From NCBI RefSeq assembly GCF_021390395.1, contig NZ_JAJUWT010000019.1, positions 1 through 64,000 of the forward strand: a stretch of DNA of 64,000 bases, read 5' to 3'. Positions 1-12,500 of this stretch are shown here, in pieces. The notes under the pieces are model-generated. The model saw only the letters and a program-made list of their open reading frames with translations, did not search any database and had not been told where the DNA came from. The position numbers and the translations under genes are program-made. This stretch comes from Saccharothrix sp. S26 (GTDB taxonomy: Bacteria > Actinomycetota > Actinomycetes > Mycobacteriales > Pseudonocardiaceae). Positions within the stretch are counted from its first letter, which is position 1. Each line of letters starts with the position of its first letter.

Positions 1-261
1 GTGGGGGGGGGGGGGGGGGCGAGGGTGTTGGGGGTGGGGGGGTCGGGGGGGGCACCGGGTTTCGTGTTGTGTTATTAAAGGTGCCCGGTTCGGGGGGGGG
101 GGGTACGGGGGTGGTGCGGTCCCCCCCGACCCCGTCGTCGTTCCCGGCCCACGGCGTAGCTGCCGCCTAGCTGCCGCCCGCACTGCCGGAACCGCGCCCC
201 ACGCGCGCCTAGCGTTGCCCTGTCAGCGAAACCGTTGCCCCACAACGACAAGGAGCCCACG
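1..261. other. G-tract-rich leader upstream of mbtH
   Basis: No gene is visible here. The + strand carries long guanine runs: 17 G at 3-19, 5 G at 30-34, 7 G at 36-42, 8 G at 45-52 and 12 G at 92-103, separated by an AT-rich patch (TTATTAAAG at 72-80). Nearer to mbtH there is a perfect tandem duplication of TAGCTGCCGCC at 157-167 and 168-178. This stretch should contain the promoter of the NRPS operon, but I cannot fix -35/-10 elements with confidence. The G runs could form quadruplexes, or could partly reflect poor sequence at a contig end. Confidence 0.5.
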
Positions 262-468
262 ATGACGAACCCCTTCGACAACCCCGACGGCGAGTTCCTC
301 GTGCTCGTCAACGACGAGGGCCAGCACTCGCTGTGGCCCGGCGACATCGCCGTGCCCGCCGGCTGGGACGTCACCCACGGCCCGGACACCCGCGCGGCCT
401 GCCTGGAGCACATCGAGACCACCTGGACCGACCTGCGCCCGGCGAGCCTCGCCGCCCTGCGCGGCTGA
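262..468 (+). CDS. mbtH: MbtH family protein (NRPS adenylation chaperone)
   Basis: 68 aa. MbtH proteins bind adenylation domains and are needed for their folding or activity. The sequence has the family hallmarks: an N-terminal NPFDN, the SLWP segment around residue 25, the PAGW block, and the C-terminal W-T-D-LRP motif. The length is typical of the family. The ATG at 262 is chosen because AAGGAG lies at 250-255; an in-frame start further upstream at 235 would lack conserved sequence. It is the first gene of a five-gene + strand operon and lies 40 bp before the first NRPS, so it very likely serves the eight adenylation domains encoded downstream. Confidence 0.96.
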   Translation: MTNPFDNPDGEFLVLVNDEGQHSLWPGDIAVPAGWDVTHGPDTRAACLEHIETTWTDLRPASLAALRG

Positions 469-508
469 CGACGCCCACGACACGCGACGACTGGGGAGCT
501 GGTTTGCG

Positions 509-3500
509 GTGACCACGACACACCCGATCGACACGGCCCTCCCGGCCGTGCACGCCCTTTTCGCCCGCCAGGCCGGGCTGACCCCCGACGCCACGGCACT
601 GGTGAGCGGGCGGACCCGGGTGACCTACGCCGAGCTCGACGCCCGCGCCAACCGGCTGGCGCACCACCTGGCGGGCGCGGGGGTGCGGCCGGGTGACGTG
701 GTCGGCGTGCGCCTGCCGCGCGGGGTGGAGCTGGTCGTCGCGGTGCTCGCGGTGCTGAAGGCGGGCGCGGCGTACACGGTCCTCGACCCTCGCTTCCCCG
801 CCGCCCGGCTGATCTCGGTGTGCGAGCGGGCCGACGTCGCCGTGGTCGTGGCGGCGGACGACGTGCTCGCCGGGGACCGCACCGTCGTGGACCCCACCGC
901 GCCCGAGGTCGCCGGCCGCCCGGCCACCCCGCCGGAGGTCGCCACCTCCCCCGACGACGTCGCGTGCGTCATGTTCACCTCCGGCTCGACCGGTGAGCCC
1001 AAGGGCGTCGTGGCGCCGCACCGGGCGCTCGTCGGCACGCTGACCGGCCAGGACTACGCCGCCTTCAGCGCGGACGAGGTCTGGTTGCAGTGCTCCCCCG
1101 TCTCGTGGGACGCGTTCGCGCTGGAACTGTTCGGCCCCCTGCTGCACGGCGCGACGTGCGTGTTGCAGGACGGCGAGACCCCCGACCCGGCGCTGATCGC
1201 CGCCCTCGTGGCCGAGCACCGCGTCACCACCGCACACTTCTCGGCCAGCCTGCTCAACTTCCTGCTGGACGAGCACCCCGAGGCGTTCGCCGGCCTGCGG
1301 GTGCTGCTGACCGGCGGCGAGGCCGCGTCCACCCGGCACCTGGCCACCCTGCTCGACCTGCGCCCCGACCTGCGGGTGGTCAACGGCTACTCGCCGGTCG
1401 AGAACATGATCTTCACGCTGTGCCACGACGTCACCCGTGACGACGCGCGCGGCACGTCCGTGCCCGTGGGCAGGCCGTTGGCGGGCAAGACCGCCGTCCT
1501 GCTCGGCCCGGACCTGCGCCCCGTCGCGGCCGGTGAGACCGGCGAGATCTACATGAGCGGCGGTCTGGCGCACGGCTACCTGAAGCAGCCGGGGCTGACC
1601 GCGCAGCAGTTCGTGGCCGACCCGTCGCGGCCCGGCGCGCGCATGTACCGCACGGGCGACCTGGGCAGGCTGCGAGAGGACGGCGCGGTGGACTTCCTCG
1701 GCCGCGCCGACGACCAAATCAAGATCCGCGGGTTCCGGGTGGAGCCCGGCGAGGTGCGGGCCGCGTTGACCGGCCACCCGGCGGTGCGGCAGGCCGCGGT
1801 CGTGGTCCGGGAGGACCGGCCCGGTGACAAGCGCCTGGTCGCCTACGTGGTGGCCGGCGGCTCGCCCCGGGAGCTGCGCGCCCACGTCGCCGGACTGCTG
1901 CCCGAGCACCTCGTGCCCTCGGCCGTCGTGGTGCTCGACGAGTTGCCCCGCACGGCCACCGGGAAGCTGGACCGCGCCGCGCTGCCCGCCCCCGCCGTCA
2001 CGACGAGCGCCGACGACGCGCCGCGCACGGTGCACGAAGAGGTGTTGTGCGGCCTGTTCGCGGACGTGCTGGGCCTGCCCGCGGTCGGCGTGCTGGACGA
2101 CTTCCTCGACCTCGGCGGCCACTCGCTGCTGGTCGCGACCCTGGTGAGCCGGGCACGCGCCGCGCTCGGCGTGGAGCTGCGCATCGCCGACGTGTTCGCC
2201 GCCCGCACGGCCCGCGCGCTGGCCGCCGCGCTGCCTTCGGCCGCCGCCGCACGTCCGCCGGTGACCGCGACCACGCGGCCCGACGTGCTGCCGCTGTCGT
2301 TCGCCCAGTCGCGGCTGTGGTTCCTCGACCAGGTCGAGGGCGGCGCGACCTACGCGATCCCGGTGACCGTGCGGCTGCGCGGCGACCTGCGCCCGGACGC
2401 CCTGCGTGCCGCCGTCGGCGACGTGGTGGCGCGGCACGAGTCGCTGCGGACCGTGTTCCCCGTGGTGGACGGCTCGCCCGTGCAACGGATCCTCGACGCC
2501 GTCGCACCCGTCTGGTCCGAGCACGCGTGCGCGGACACCGACGAGCTGGTGCGGCAGTTGGCGGCCGTGCCGTTCGACCTCGCCGCCGAACCACCGCTGC
2601 GCGCCCACCTGCTGCGCCTGGCCGACGACGACCACGTGCTGCTGCTCGTGCTGCACCACATCGCGGGCGACGGCTGGTCGACCGCGCCGCTGCTGCGCGA
2701 CCTGGCCGCCGCCTACCGGGCCCGGCTCGACGGCGGCACGCCCGACTGGCCCGCGCTGCCCGTGCAGTACGCCGACTACGCGCTGTGGGAGCAGGACTCC
2801 TGGCACGAGTACTGGCGCACGGCGCTGGCCGGCCTGCCCGAGGAGTCGACCCCGCCCACCGACCGGCCCCGCACCGCGATCCGGGGCGCGCACGGCGACA
2901 CCGTGCCGGTGGCGCTGGCCGCCGGGCCGCACGCGGCGATGAAGGCCCTGGCCGCGCGGACCGGCAGCACCGTGTTCATGGTGCTGCACGCCGCCGTGGC
3001 CGCGCTGCTCACCCGCCTGGGCGCGGGCACGGACCTGGCGATCGGCACGCCCGTCGCAGGCCGGACCGACGAAGCCCTGGACGAGCTGGTCGGGTTCTTC
3101 GTCAACACCCTCGTGCTGCGCACCGACACCTCCGGCGACCCCACCTTCCGCGAGCTGCTGGCCCGCGTCCGGGACACCGACCTCGCCGCCTACGACCACC
3201 AGGACGTCCCGTTCGACCGGCTGGTCGAAGAACTCAACCCCACCCGCTCGCTGTCCCGGCACCCGCTGTTCCAGGTGATGCTGGTCCTGCAGAACACACC
3301 GCCCGCGACGGCCGACTTCGCCGGGCTGCGCGCCGAGCACCGGGTCGTGGACCTCGACGTGGCGAAGTTCGACCTCACCCTCGACCTCACCGAGACCGAC
3401 GACGGCCTCACCGGCGCGCTCAAGTACGCGACCGACCTGTTCGACCGCGCCACCGCCGAGCGCTTCGCCGCCGCGCTGACCCGGTTGCTCACGGCGGCCG

Positions 3501-6500
3501 CCACCGCACCCGACACCCCGGTCACCGCGATCGACCTGCTCGCCGACGACGAGCGCGAACGGCTGCTGTCGACGTGGAACGGCACGCCGGCCCGCGGCGA
3601 CGACCGACCCGCGCACGTGGTGTTCGCCGAACGGGCCCGGCGCACGCCGGACGCGGTGGCGCTGGTCGCGGGCGGCACGGTCACCTACGCCGAGCTGGAC
3701 GCGGCGGCCAACCGCCTGGCCCACCACCTGGTCGACTCCGGCGTCACGCCGGGTGACGTGGTCGGCGTGCTGCTGGAGCGGGACGCGACGCTGGTCACGG
3801 CCGTGCTGGCGGTGCTCAAGGCCGGCGCCGCCTACACCGTGCTGGACCCGAGGTTCCCGCTCGGCCGGCTCACCGCCGTCGCGGAGAGAGCCGGGCTGCG
3901 CCACGTCGTGTCCGCGGTGGACTTCCCGGGCGTGACGACCCTGCGCGTCACCGGGCACGACGCGCTGCCCGCCACCGCGCCGGACGTCGCCGTGCACCCG
4001 GACGACCTGGCGTGCGCCATGTTCACCTCCGGCTCCACCGGCGAACCGAAGGGCGTGCTGTCGACGCACCGGTCGCTGGTGGGCACGCTCACCGGGCAGG
4101 ACTACGTCGACTTCGGCGCCGACGACGTGTGGCTCCAGTGCTCGCCGGTCTCGTGGGACGCGTTCGCGCTGGAGCTGTTCGGCCCGCTCCTGCACGGCGC
4201 GACCTGCGTGCTGCAACCCGGCCACGTCACCGACCCGGCCGTCATCGCCGAGCTGCTGACCGCGCACGCCGTCACCACCGCGCACTTCTCCGCGAGCCTG
4301 CTCAACCACCTCGTCGACGAGCACCCGGAGGCGTTGCGCGGCCTCCGCCAACTGATGACCGGCGGCGAGCCCGCGTCCGTGGCGCACGTGGGCCGCCTGC
4401 TCGCGGCGCGGCCCGACCTGCGGCTGGTCAACGGCTACTCCCCCGTGGAGAACATGATCTTCACGCTGTGCCGTGCGATCACGGTCGCGGACACGGCGCT
4501 GGCCACGATCCCGGTCGGTTCGCCGATCGCGGGCAAGCGGGTCTACGTGCTCGACCACCGGCTCCACCCCGTGCCGGTCGGCGTGCCCGGCGAGGCGTAC
4601 ATGACCGGAGGGCTCGCCCACGGCTACCTCCGCGCGCCCGGCCTGACCGCCGAACGGTTCGTCGCCGACCCGTTCACCCCCGGCGGCCGCATGTACCGCA
4701 CCGGTGACCTGGTGAAGTGGCGTGCCGACGGCACGCTGGACTTCCTGGGCCGCGCCGACGACCAGGTCAAGATCCGCGGCTTCCGGGTCGAGCCCGCCGA
4801 GGTCCGCACGGCGGTCGAGCGGCACGCGGGCGTCCGGCAGAGCGCGGTCGTGGTGCGGGACGGGCAACTGGTGGCGTACGTGGTGCCCGAGGCGGGCACC
4901 GCCCCGGACGCGGTGGTGCTGCGCGCGCACATGGCCGACCTGGTGCCGGAGCACCTGCGGCCGTCCGCGTACGTGCTGGTGGACGCGCTGCCGTTGACCC
5001 CGAACGGCAAGCTCGACCGGGCCGCGCTGCCCGCGCCGGACCACGTCGCCGTGTCCCGGCGTGCGGCCCGCGGTGCCCGTGAGGAGATCCTGTGCGGCCT
5101 GTACGCCGACGTGCTCGGCGTGCGGGTGGGTCCGGAGGACGACTTCTTCGCGCTCGGCGGCCACTCGCTGCTGGCGGCGAAGCTGGTGGCCCGGGTGCGG
5201 GCCGCGTTCGGCGTGGAGATCGGCGTGCGGGACGTGTTCGCCGCACCCGTGGTCGCCGACCTGGCGCTGCGCCTGGACGGCGCGGCGGCGGCACGGCCCG
5301 CGCTGGTCGCCGGCGGACGGCCGCAACGCCCGCCGCTGTCCCCGGCGCAGGCCCGGTTGTGGTTCCTGGACCAGGTCGACGGCGGCACGACGTACAACGT
5401 GCAGTTCGCCGCCCGCGTCGCCGGGCCGGTGGACGTGGACGCGCTGGACCGCGCCGTCACCGACGTGGTCCGGCGGCACGAGCCGCTGCGCACCGCGTAC
5501 CCGGTCTTCGACGGCGAGCCGTACCAGCACGTGCTGCCCGAGGACGCCGTCACGTCCGTGCTGACCGTGCACGAGGTCGAGGACGTGGACCCGGTGCTCC
5601 GGACCGAGGCGGACCACCGGTTCGACCTCGCGACCCGGCCGCCGATCCGGGTGCACCTGCTCGGCGCCGGGCCCGACCGCGTGCTGCTCGTGACGCTGCA
5701 CCACATCGCGGGCGACGGCTGGTCGCTGCGCCCGCTGCTGGACGACCTGGCCACCGCCTACGCCGCCCGCCTGGGTGGGGCGGAACCCGACTGGACGCCG
5801 CTGCCGGTGTCCTACGTGGACTACGCGCGGTGGCAGCGCGACCTGCTCGGCGAGGCCGATGACCCCACGTCCCGCCTGGCCCGTGACCTCGCGCACTGGC
5901 GGTCCGCGCTGGCCGGTCTGCCCGAGGGCCTGGACCTGCGCACCGACCACCCCCGGCCGGCCGTGCCGAGCCACCGCGGCGAATCGCTGCCGCTGCACGT
6001 CCCCGACGGCGTGCGCCAGGCGTTGGCGGACCTGGCCCGGGCGCACGGCGTGACGCTGTTCATGGTGCTCCAGGCCGCGTTCGCGACCCTGTTGACCAGG
6101 ATGGGCGCAGGGACGGACATCCCGATCGGCACCCCGGTGGCGGGCCGTGCCGATGAAGCGCTGGACGACCTCGTGGGCTTCTTCGTCAACACGCTCGTCC
6201 TGCGCACCGACACCTCCGGCGACCCCACGTTCGCGCAACTGCTGGCCCGCGTCCGGGACACCGACCTCGCCGCCTACGACCACCAGGACGTGCCGTTCGA
6301 GCGGCTGGTCGAGGAGCTGAACCCGGTGCGCAGCCCCGCCCGGCACCCGCTGTTCCAGGTGATGGTGGTGTTGCAGAACAACGCCGACGCCGCCGTGGAC
6401 CTGGCGGGCGCGACGTGCGTGCCGGAGCCGGTGCCGAACACGGCGGCCAAGTTCGACCTGACCCTGGCCGCGACCGAGACCGAGACCGCCGAGGGCATCG

Positions 6501-9500
6501 GCGGCTACCTGGAGTACGCGGTCGACCTGTTCGACCGCGACTCGGCCGAACGCCTCCTCGACCGCTTCACCACGCTGCTCGCCGCCGTCGCCGCCGACCC
6601 CCACCGCCCGATCACCTCGATCGACCTGCTGACCTCGGCGGAACGGCACGACGTGCTGGTGGCCTGGAACGACGGCGGGGCGTGGACGCCCGGCACCACC
6701 GCGCACGCGCTGGTCGCCGAGCAGGCACGCCGCACCCCCGACGCCACGGCCCTGGTCTGCGGCACCGACCGCGTCACCTACGCCGAGCTGGTGGCGCGGG
6801 CGAACCGGCTGTCCCACCACCTCGTCGCCACCGGCGTCCGGCCCGGCGACGTGGTCGGCATCCTGCTCGAACGCGGCACCGACCTGGTCGTCGCGGTGCT
6901 GGCCGCGCTGAGCGCCGGGGCGGGCTGCACGATGCTCGACCCGAGGTTCCCGGCCGACCGGCTGCGCGCCGTCGTGACGCGGACCGCCGCGCCGGTCGTC
7001 GTCACGAGCACCGACCTGGCCGGTTCGGTGGACGTCCCGACCGTCGTGCTGGACGCCGACGTGATCGCCGCCCACCCCGCGTCCGCGCCGACCGTCGCCG
7101 TGGCACCCGCCGACGTGGCGTTCGTGATGTTCACGTCGGGCTCGACCGGCACCCCCAAGGGCGTCCTGGCCACGCACGAAGCCCTGGTGGGCACGCTCAC
7201 CGGCCAGCGCTACGTCGACTTCGGCGCCGACGACGTGTGGCTCCAGTGCTCGCCGGTCTCGTGGGACGCGTTCGCGCTGGAGCTGTTCGGCCCGCTCCTG
7301 CACGGCGGTACCTGCGTGCTCCAGCCCGGTCACGTCACCGACCCGGAGGTGGTCGCCGACCTGCTCACCGCGCACGACGTCACCACCGCGCACCTGTCCG
7401 CGAGCCTGCTCAACCACCTGCTGGACGAGCACCCCGACGCCCTGCGCGGTGTCCGGCAGCTCATGACGGGCGGCGAGCCGGCCTCCGTGGCGCACCTGCG
7501 CCGACTGCTGGCGAGCCGGCCCGACCTGCGGCTGGTCAACGGCTACTCGCCCGTGGAGAACATGATCTTCACGTTGTGCCACGTGGTCCGCCCCGAGGAC
7601 ACCCGGCGCGCGACCATCCCGGTCGGTTCGCCGATCGCGGGCAAGCGGGTCTACGTGCTCGACCACCGGCTCCACCCCGTGCCGGTCGGCGTGCCCGGCG
7701 AGGTCTACATGACCGGCGGCCTGGCGCACGGCTACCTCGGCGCGCCCGGCCTGACCGCCGAGCGGTTCGTGGCCGACCCGTTCGAGCCCGGCGGGCGCAT
7801 GTACCGCACCGGCGACCTCGTCGCGTGGCGGTCGGACGGCACGCTGGACTTCCTGGGCCGCGCCGACGACCAGGTCAAGATCCGCGGCTTCCGGGTCGAG
7901 CCGGCCGAGGTCCGGGCCGTGCTCACCGCGCACCCCGAGGTGGTGGACGCCGTCGTGGTCGTCCGCGAGGACCGGCCCGGTGACAAGCGGCTCGTCGCGT
8001 ACGTGGTCGCGCCGGGCGCACCCGACGTGCGGGCGCACGCGGCGGCGGCGCTGCCCGAGCACCTGCGCCCGTCGGCGTACGTGCCGCTCGACGCGCTCCC
8101 GTTGACACCGAACGGCAAGCTCGACCGCGCCGCGCTGCCCGCGCCCCAAGCGGCCCCGACCGCCCACCGCCGGCCGCGCACGGCCCGCGAGCAGATCGTC
8201 GTCGGCCTCTTCGCCGACGTGCTCGGCCTGCCCGAGGACCGGGTGGGCCTCGACGACGGGTTCTTCGACCTCGGCGGGCACTCGCTGCTGGCCGCGAAGC
8301 TGGTCGGCCGCGTCCGCCGGGCCCTCGACGCGGAGCTGGGCATCCGCGACCTGTTCGACGCCCCGACACCGGCCGCGCTGGCCGAACGCCTCGGCTCGGC
8401 CCGCGCCGCCCGCACGCCGCTGCGGCCGGTGGACCGCCCCGAGTGGACGCCGCTGTCCCCGGCGCAGGCACGGCTGTGGTTCGTGGACCAGTTGCGCGGC
8501 CCGAACCCCGCCTACAACGTGGCGCACACCGTCCGGCTGCGCGGTGACCTCGACGTGGCCGCGCTGCGCGCCGCGCTGACCGACGTGGTGGGCAGGCACG
8601 AGGCACTGCGGACCGTGTTCCCGTCGGTCGACGGCGAGCCGCGCCAGGTCGTGCGCCCGCCGTCCGACGTGGACCTCCCGGTGCGTGACGAGTCCGATGT
8701 GGACGGAGCGGTCGCACGGGCCGCGCGGGAGCCGTTCGACCTCACCGCCGAGCCGCCCGTGCGCGCCCACCTGCTGCGGCGTGCCGACGACAACCACGTG
8801 CTGCTGCTGGTGCTGCACCACATCGCCGGCGACGGCTGGTCGATGGGACCGCTGCTGCGCGACCTCGCCACCGCCTACACCGCCCGTGCGGCCGGTGGCG
8901 CACCCGACTGGGCACCACTGCCCGTCCAGTACGCCGACTACACGCTGTGGCAACGGGAACTGCTCGGTGACGCCGGCGACGCGCAACTGGCGTTCTGGCG
9001 GCAGGCGTTGCACGACCTGCCGCACCAGGTGCCGCTGCCGCTGGACCGACCCCGCACGGCCGAGGGCGGCGCGGGCGGGCTGGTGGACGTGCGGCTGGAC
9101 GCCGACCTGCACCGGGCGCTGCTCGACCTGGCCCGAGCGCACGGCGTGACGCTGTTCATGGTGCTCCAAGCCGCGTTCGCGACCGTGCTGACCAGGATGG
9201 GCGCGGGCACGGACGTGCCGCTGGGCGCCCCGGTCGCGGGCCGCGCGGACGAGGCGCTGGACGACCTGGTCGGCTTCTTCGTCAACACCCTCGTCCTGCG
9301 CACGGACACCTCCGGCGACCCGACGTTCGCCGAGCTGCTGGCCCGGGTCCGCGAGACCGACCTGGCCGCGTTCGACCACCAGGACCTGCCCTTCGACCGG
9401 CTGGTCGAGGAGCTGAACCCGGTGCGCGCACCCGGCACGCACCCGCTGTTCCAGGTCGCGTTCGCGGTGCAGAACAACGCGGGTGCCAGGCCCGAGCTGC

Positions 9501-12500
9501 CCGGCTTGGAGGTCGAGGTCGCGCCGGTCGACACGGGCGCGGCGAAGTTCGACCTCACGCTCAGCCTCGGCGAGGAGTACGACGACGGCACGCCGGCGGG
9601 CGTGGTGGGCGGCTTGGAGTACGCCGCCGACCTGGTCGACCGCACCACGGCGACCACGCTCGTGGACCGGCTGGCGGCCGTGCTCAGGGTCGTCGCATCC
9701 GATCCCGGCACCCGGATCGGGCGGCTGGACGTGCTCACCCCCGCCGAACGGGAACGGCTGACGGCCGGCTCCCCGGGCGCACCGGCACGACGGGTCGACC
9801 ACCGCACGGCGCACGAGGTCGTGGCCGCGCACGCGCGCACCACACCGGACGCCACCGCCATCGTGTTCGACGGCCGCCGCACGACCTACGGGGAGCTGGA
9901 CGCGGCGGCCAACCGGCTGGCCCACCACCTGCTCGACTCGGGCGTGCGCCCCGGCGACCTCGTCGGCGTCCTGCTCGGCCGCGACACCGGGCTGGTGGTG
10001 GCGCTGCTGGCGGTGCTCAAGGCGGGTGCGGCGGTCACGCTGCTCGACCCCGGCTTCCCCGACCAGCGCGTGGCCGCGGTCCTCCAGGCCGCCGACGCGG
10101 TCGCGGTCGTGACCGACGCGGCGGGCCTGACCCGCCTGGACGGCGCGTACCGGATGCTGGACCTGGCGACCGACGTGAGCGGTCGGCCCGATCACGCGCC
10201 CGCGGTCCACGTCGACCCGGCCGCGCCCGCGTGCGTCATCTTCACGTCCGGTTCCACCGGCAAGCCCAAGGGCGTGCTCGCCCCGCACCGCGCGATCGTG
10301 CGCACGTTGGTGGGGCAGGACTTCTTCGACGGCTCTCCGGACCAGGTGTGGTTGCAGAGCGCGCCGCTGCCCTGGGACGGGTTCGTGCTGGAGGCGTTCG
10401 GCGCGCTGCTGTCCGGCGCGACGTGCGTGCTGCAGCCGGGGCAGACCCCGGAGCCGGCGCGGATCGCCGCCCTGGTCGCCGAGCACGGCGTCACCACGAC
10501 GTTCCTGTCCGCGAGCCTGCTCAACTACCTGCTGGACGAGCACCCGGCCGTCTTCGACGTGCTGCGGGTGGTCATGACCGGCGGCGAGGCGGCGTCCGCG
10601 CCGCACCTGGCCAGGCTGCTGCGCGAGCACCCCGGCGTCCGGGTCGTCAACGGCTACGGGCCGGCCGAGCACATGGTCTACACGAGCTTCCACGACGTGC
10701 GGCCGGAGGACGCCGACGGCCCGGTGCCGATCGGCCTGGCGTTGGCCGACAAGCGGTCCTACGTGCTGGACGACCGCCTCGGCCTCGTCCCACCCGGTGT
10801 CGCGGGCGAGCTGTACGTCACCGGGGCCGGGTCGGCCCACGGGTACGCGGGCGAGCCGGGGCTGACCGCCGAGCGGTTCGTCGCCTGCCCCTTCGAACCC
10901 GGTCTGCGCATGTACCGCACCGGCGACCTGGTGAAGTGGCGGCACGACGGCCGGTTGGAGTTCGTGGGCCGCGCGGACGACCAGGTCAAGATCCGCGGCT
11001 TCCGGATCGAGCCCGGCGAGGTGCAGGCCGCCGTGGACGCGCACCCGCGGGTGCGGCGCAGCGCGGTCGTGGTCCGGGAGGACCGGCCCGGCGACAAGCG
11101 GCTGGTCGCCTACGTCGTGCCCGAGGCGGGGCCCGCACCCGACCGCGCGGCGTTGGCGGCGCACGCGGCGGCCGTGCTGCCGAGCCACCTGCGGCCCGCC
11201 GCCTACGTGCTGCTCGACCGCCTCCCGCTCAACGCCAACGGCAAGCTCGACCGGGCCGCGCTGCCCGTGCCCGCGGTCGACTCCGGTGCCGCCCGACGCG
11301 CGCCGCGCACGCCCCGCGAGACGATCATGGTCGGCCTGTTCGCCGACGTGCTGGGCCTGGCGGCGGACCGGGTGGGCGTGGACGACGACTTCTTCGCGCT
11401 GGGCGGGCACTCGCTGCTGGCGGCGAAGCTGGTCGGCCGGGTCCGGACCGCGCTCGACGCGGAGCTCGCGATCCGCGACCTGTTCGACGCGCCGACCCCG
11501 GCGGGGCTGTGCGGCCGGCTGGACCGGGTGGCCGACCGGCTCGCGCTGACCCCCGCGCCCCGACCGGACGAGATCCCGCTGTCGTACGCGCAGGCCCGGC
11601 TGTGGTTCATCGACCAGCTGGAGGGCGCGGGCGCGTCGTACAACGTGCCGCACACCGTGCGGCTGCGCGGCGCGCTGGACGTGAGCGCGCTGCACGCGGC
11701 GCTGACCGACGTGGTGCGGCGGCACGAGTCGCTGCGCACGGTGTTCCCGTCGATCGACGGCGTGCCGCAGCAGGTGGTCCGGCCGGCGTCGGACGTGGCT
11801 CTGACGCTGCCCGTGCTCGACGTGGCCGACGTGGACCGCGCGGTGGCGGAGGCGGCACGGCAGACGTTCGACCTGACCGCGGAGCTGCCCGTGCGGGCGT
11901 CGTTGCTGCGGGTCGCCGACGACGACCACGTGCTCTTGCTGGTGCTGCACCACATCGCGGGCGACGGCTGGTCGATGGGACCGCTGCTCGGCGACCTCAC
12001 CGACGCCTACACCGCGCGGCTGGCCGGGCGCGCACCCGACTGGGCACCCCTGCCCGTCCAGTACGCCGACTACACGCTGTGGCAACGGGAACTGCTCGGC
12101 GACCCGGACGACCCGACCAGCCCGCTCGCCCGGCAACTGGCGTTCTGGCGGCAGGCGCTGGCCGGTGTGCCCGACGAGCTGCCGCTGCCCGCCGACCGGG
12201 CCCGCCCGGCGTCGGCGTCCGGCCGGGGCGACTCGGTGCCGGTGGCGCTGGACGCCGACCTGCACCGGGCGCTGCTCGACCTGGCCCGCGGCACCGGCAC
12301 CACGCCGTTCATGGTGCTCCAGGCGGGGTTCGCGGCCCTGTTGACCCGGCTCGGCGCGGGCACCGACGTACCCGCCGGTTCCCCGGTGGCGGGTCGCGTG
12401 GACGAGGCGTTGGACGAGCTGGTCGGCTTCTTCGTCAACACCCTGGTGCTGCGCACGGACACTTCGGGCGACCCGACGTTCCGCGAGCTGCTGGCCCGCG

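Noticed and set aside
51..85. A terminator-like inverted repeat GGCACC ... GGTGCC near the window start.
   Set aside because: Only six paired bases with a 23-base loop; too weak to call.
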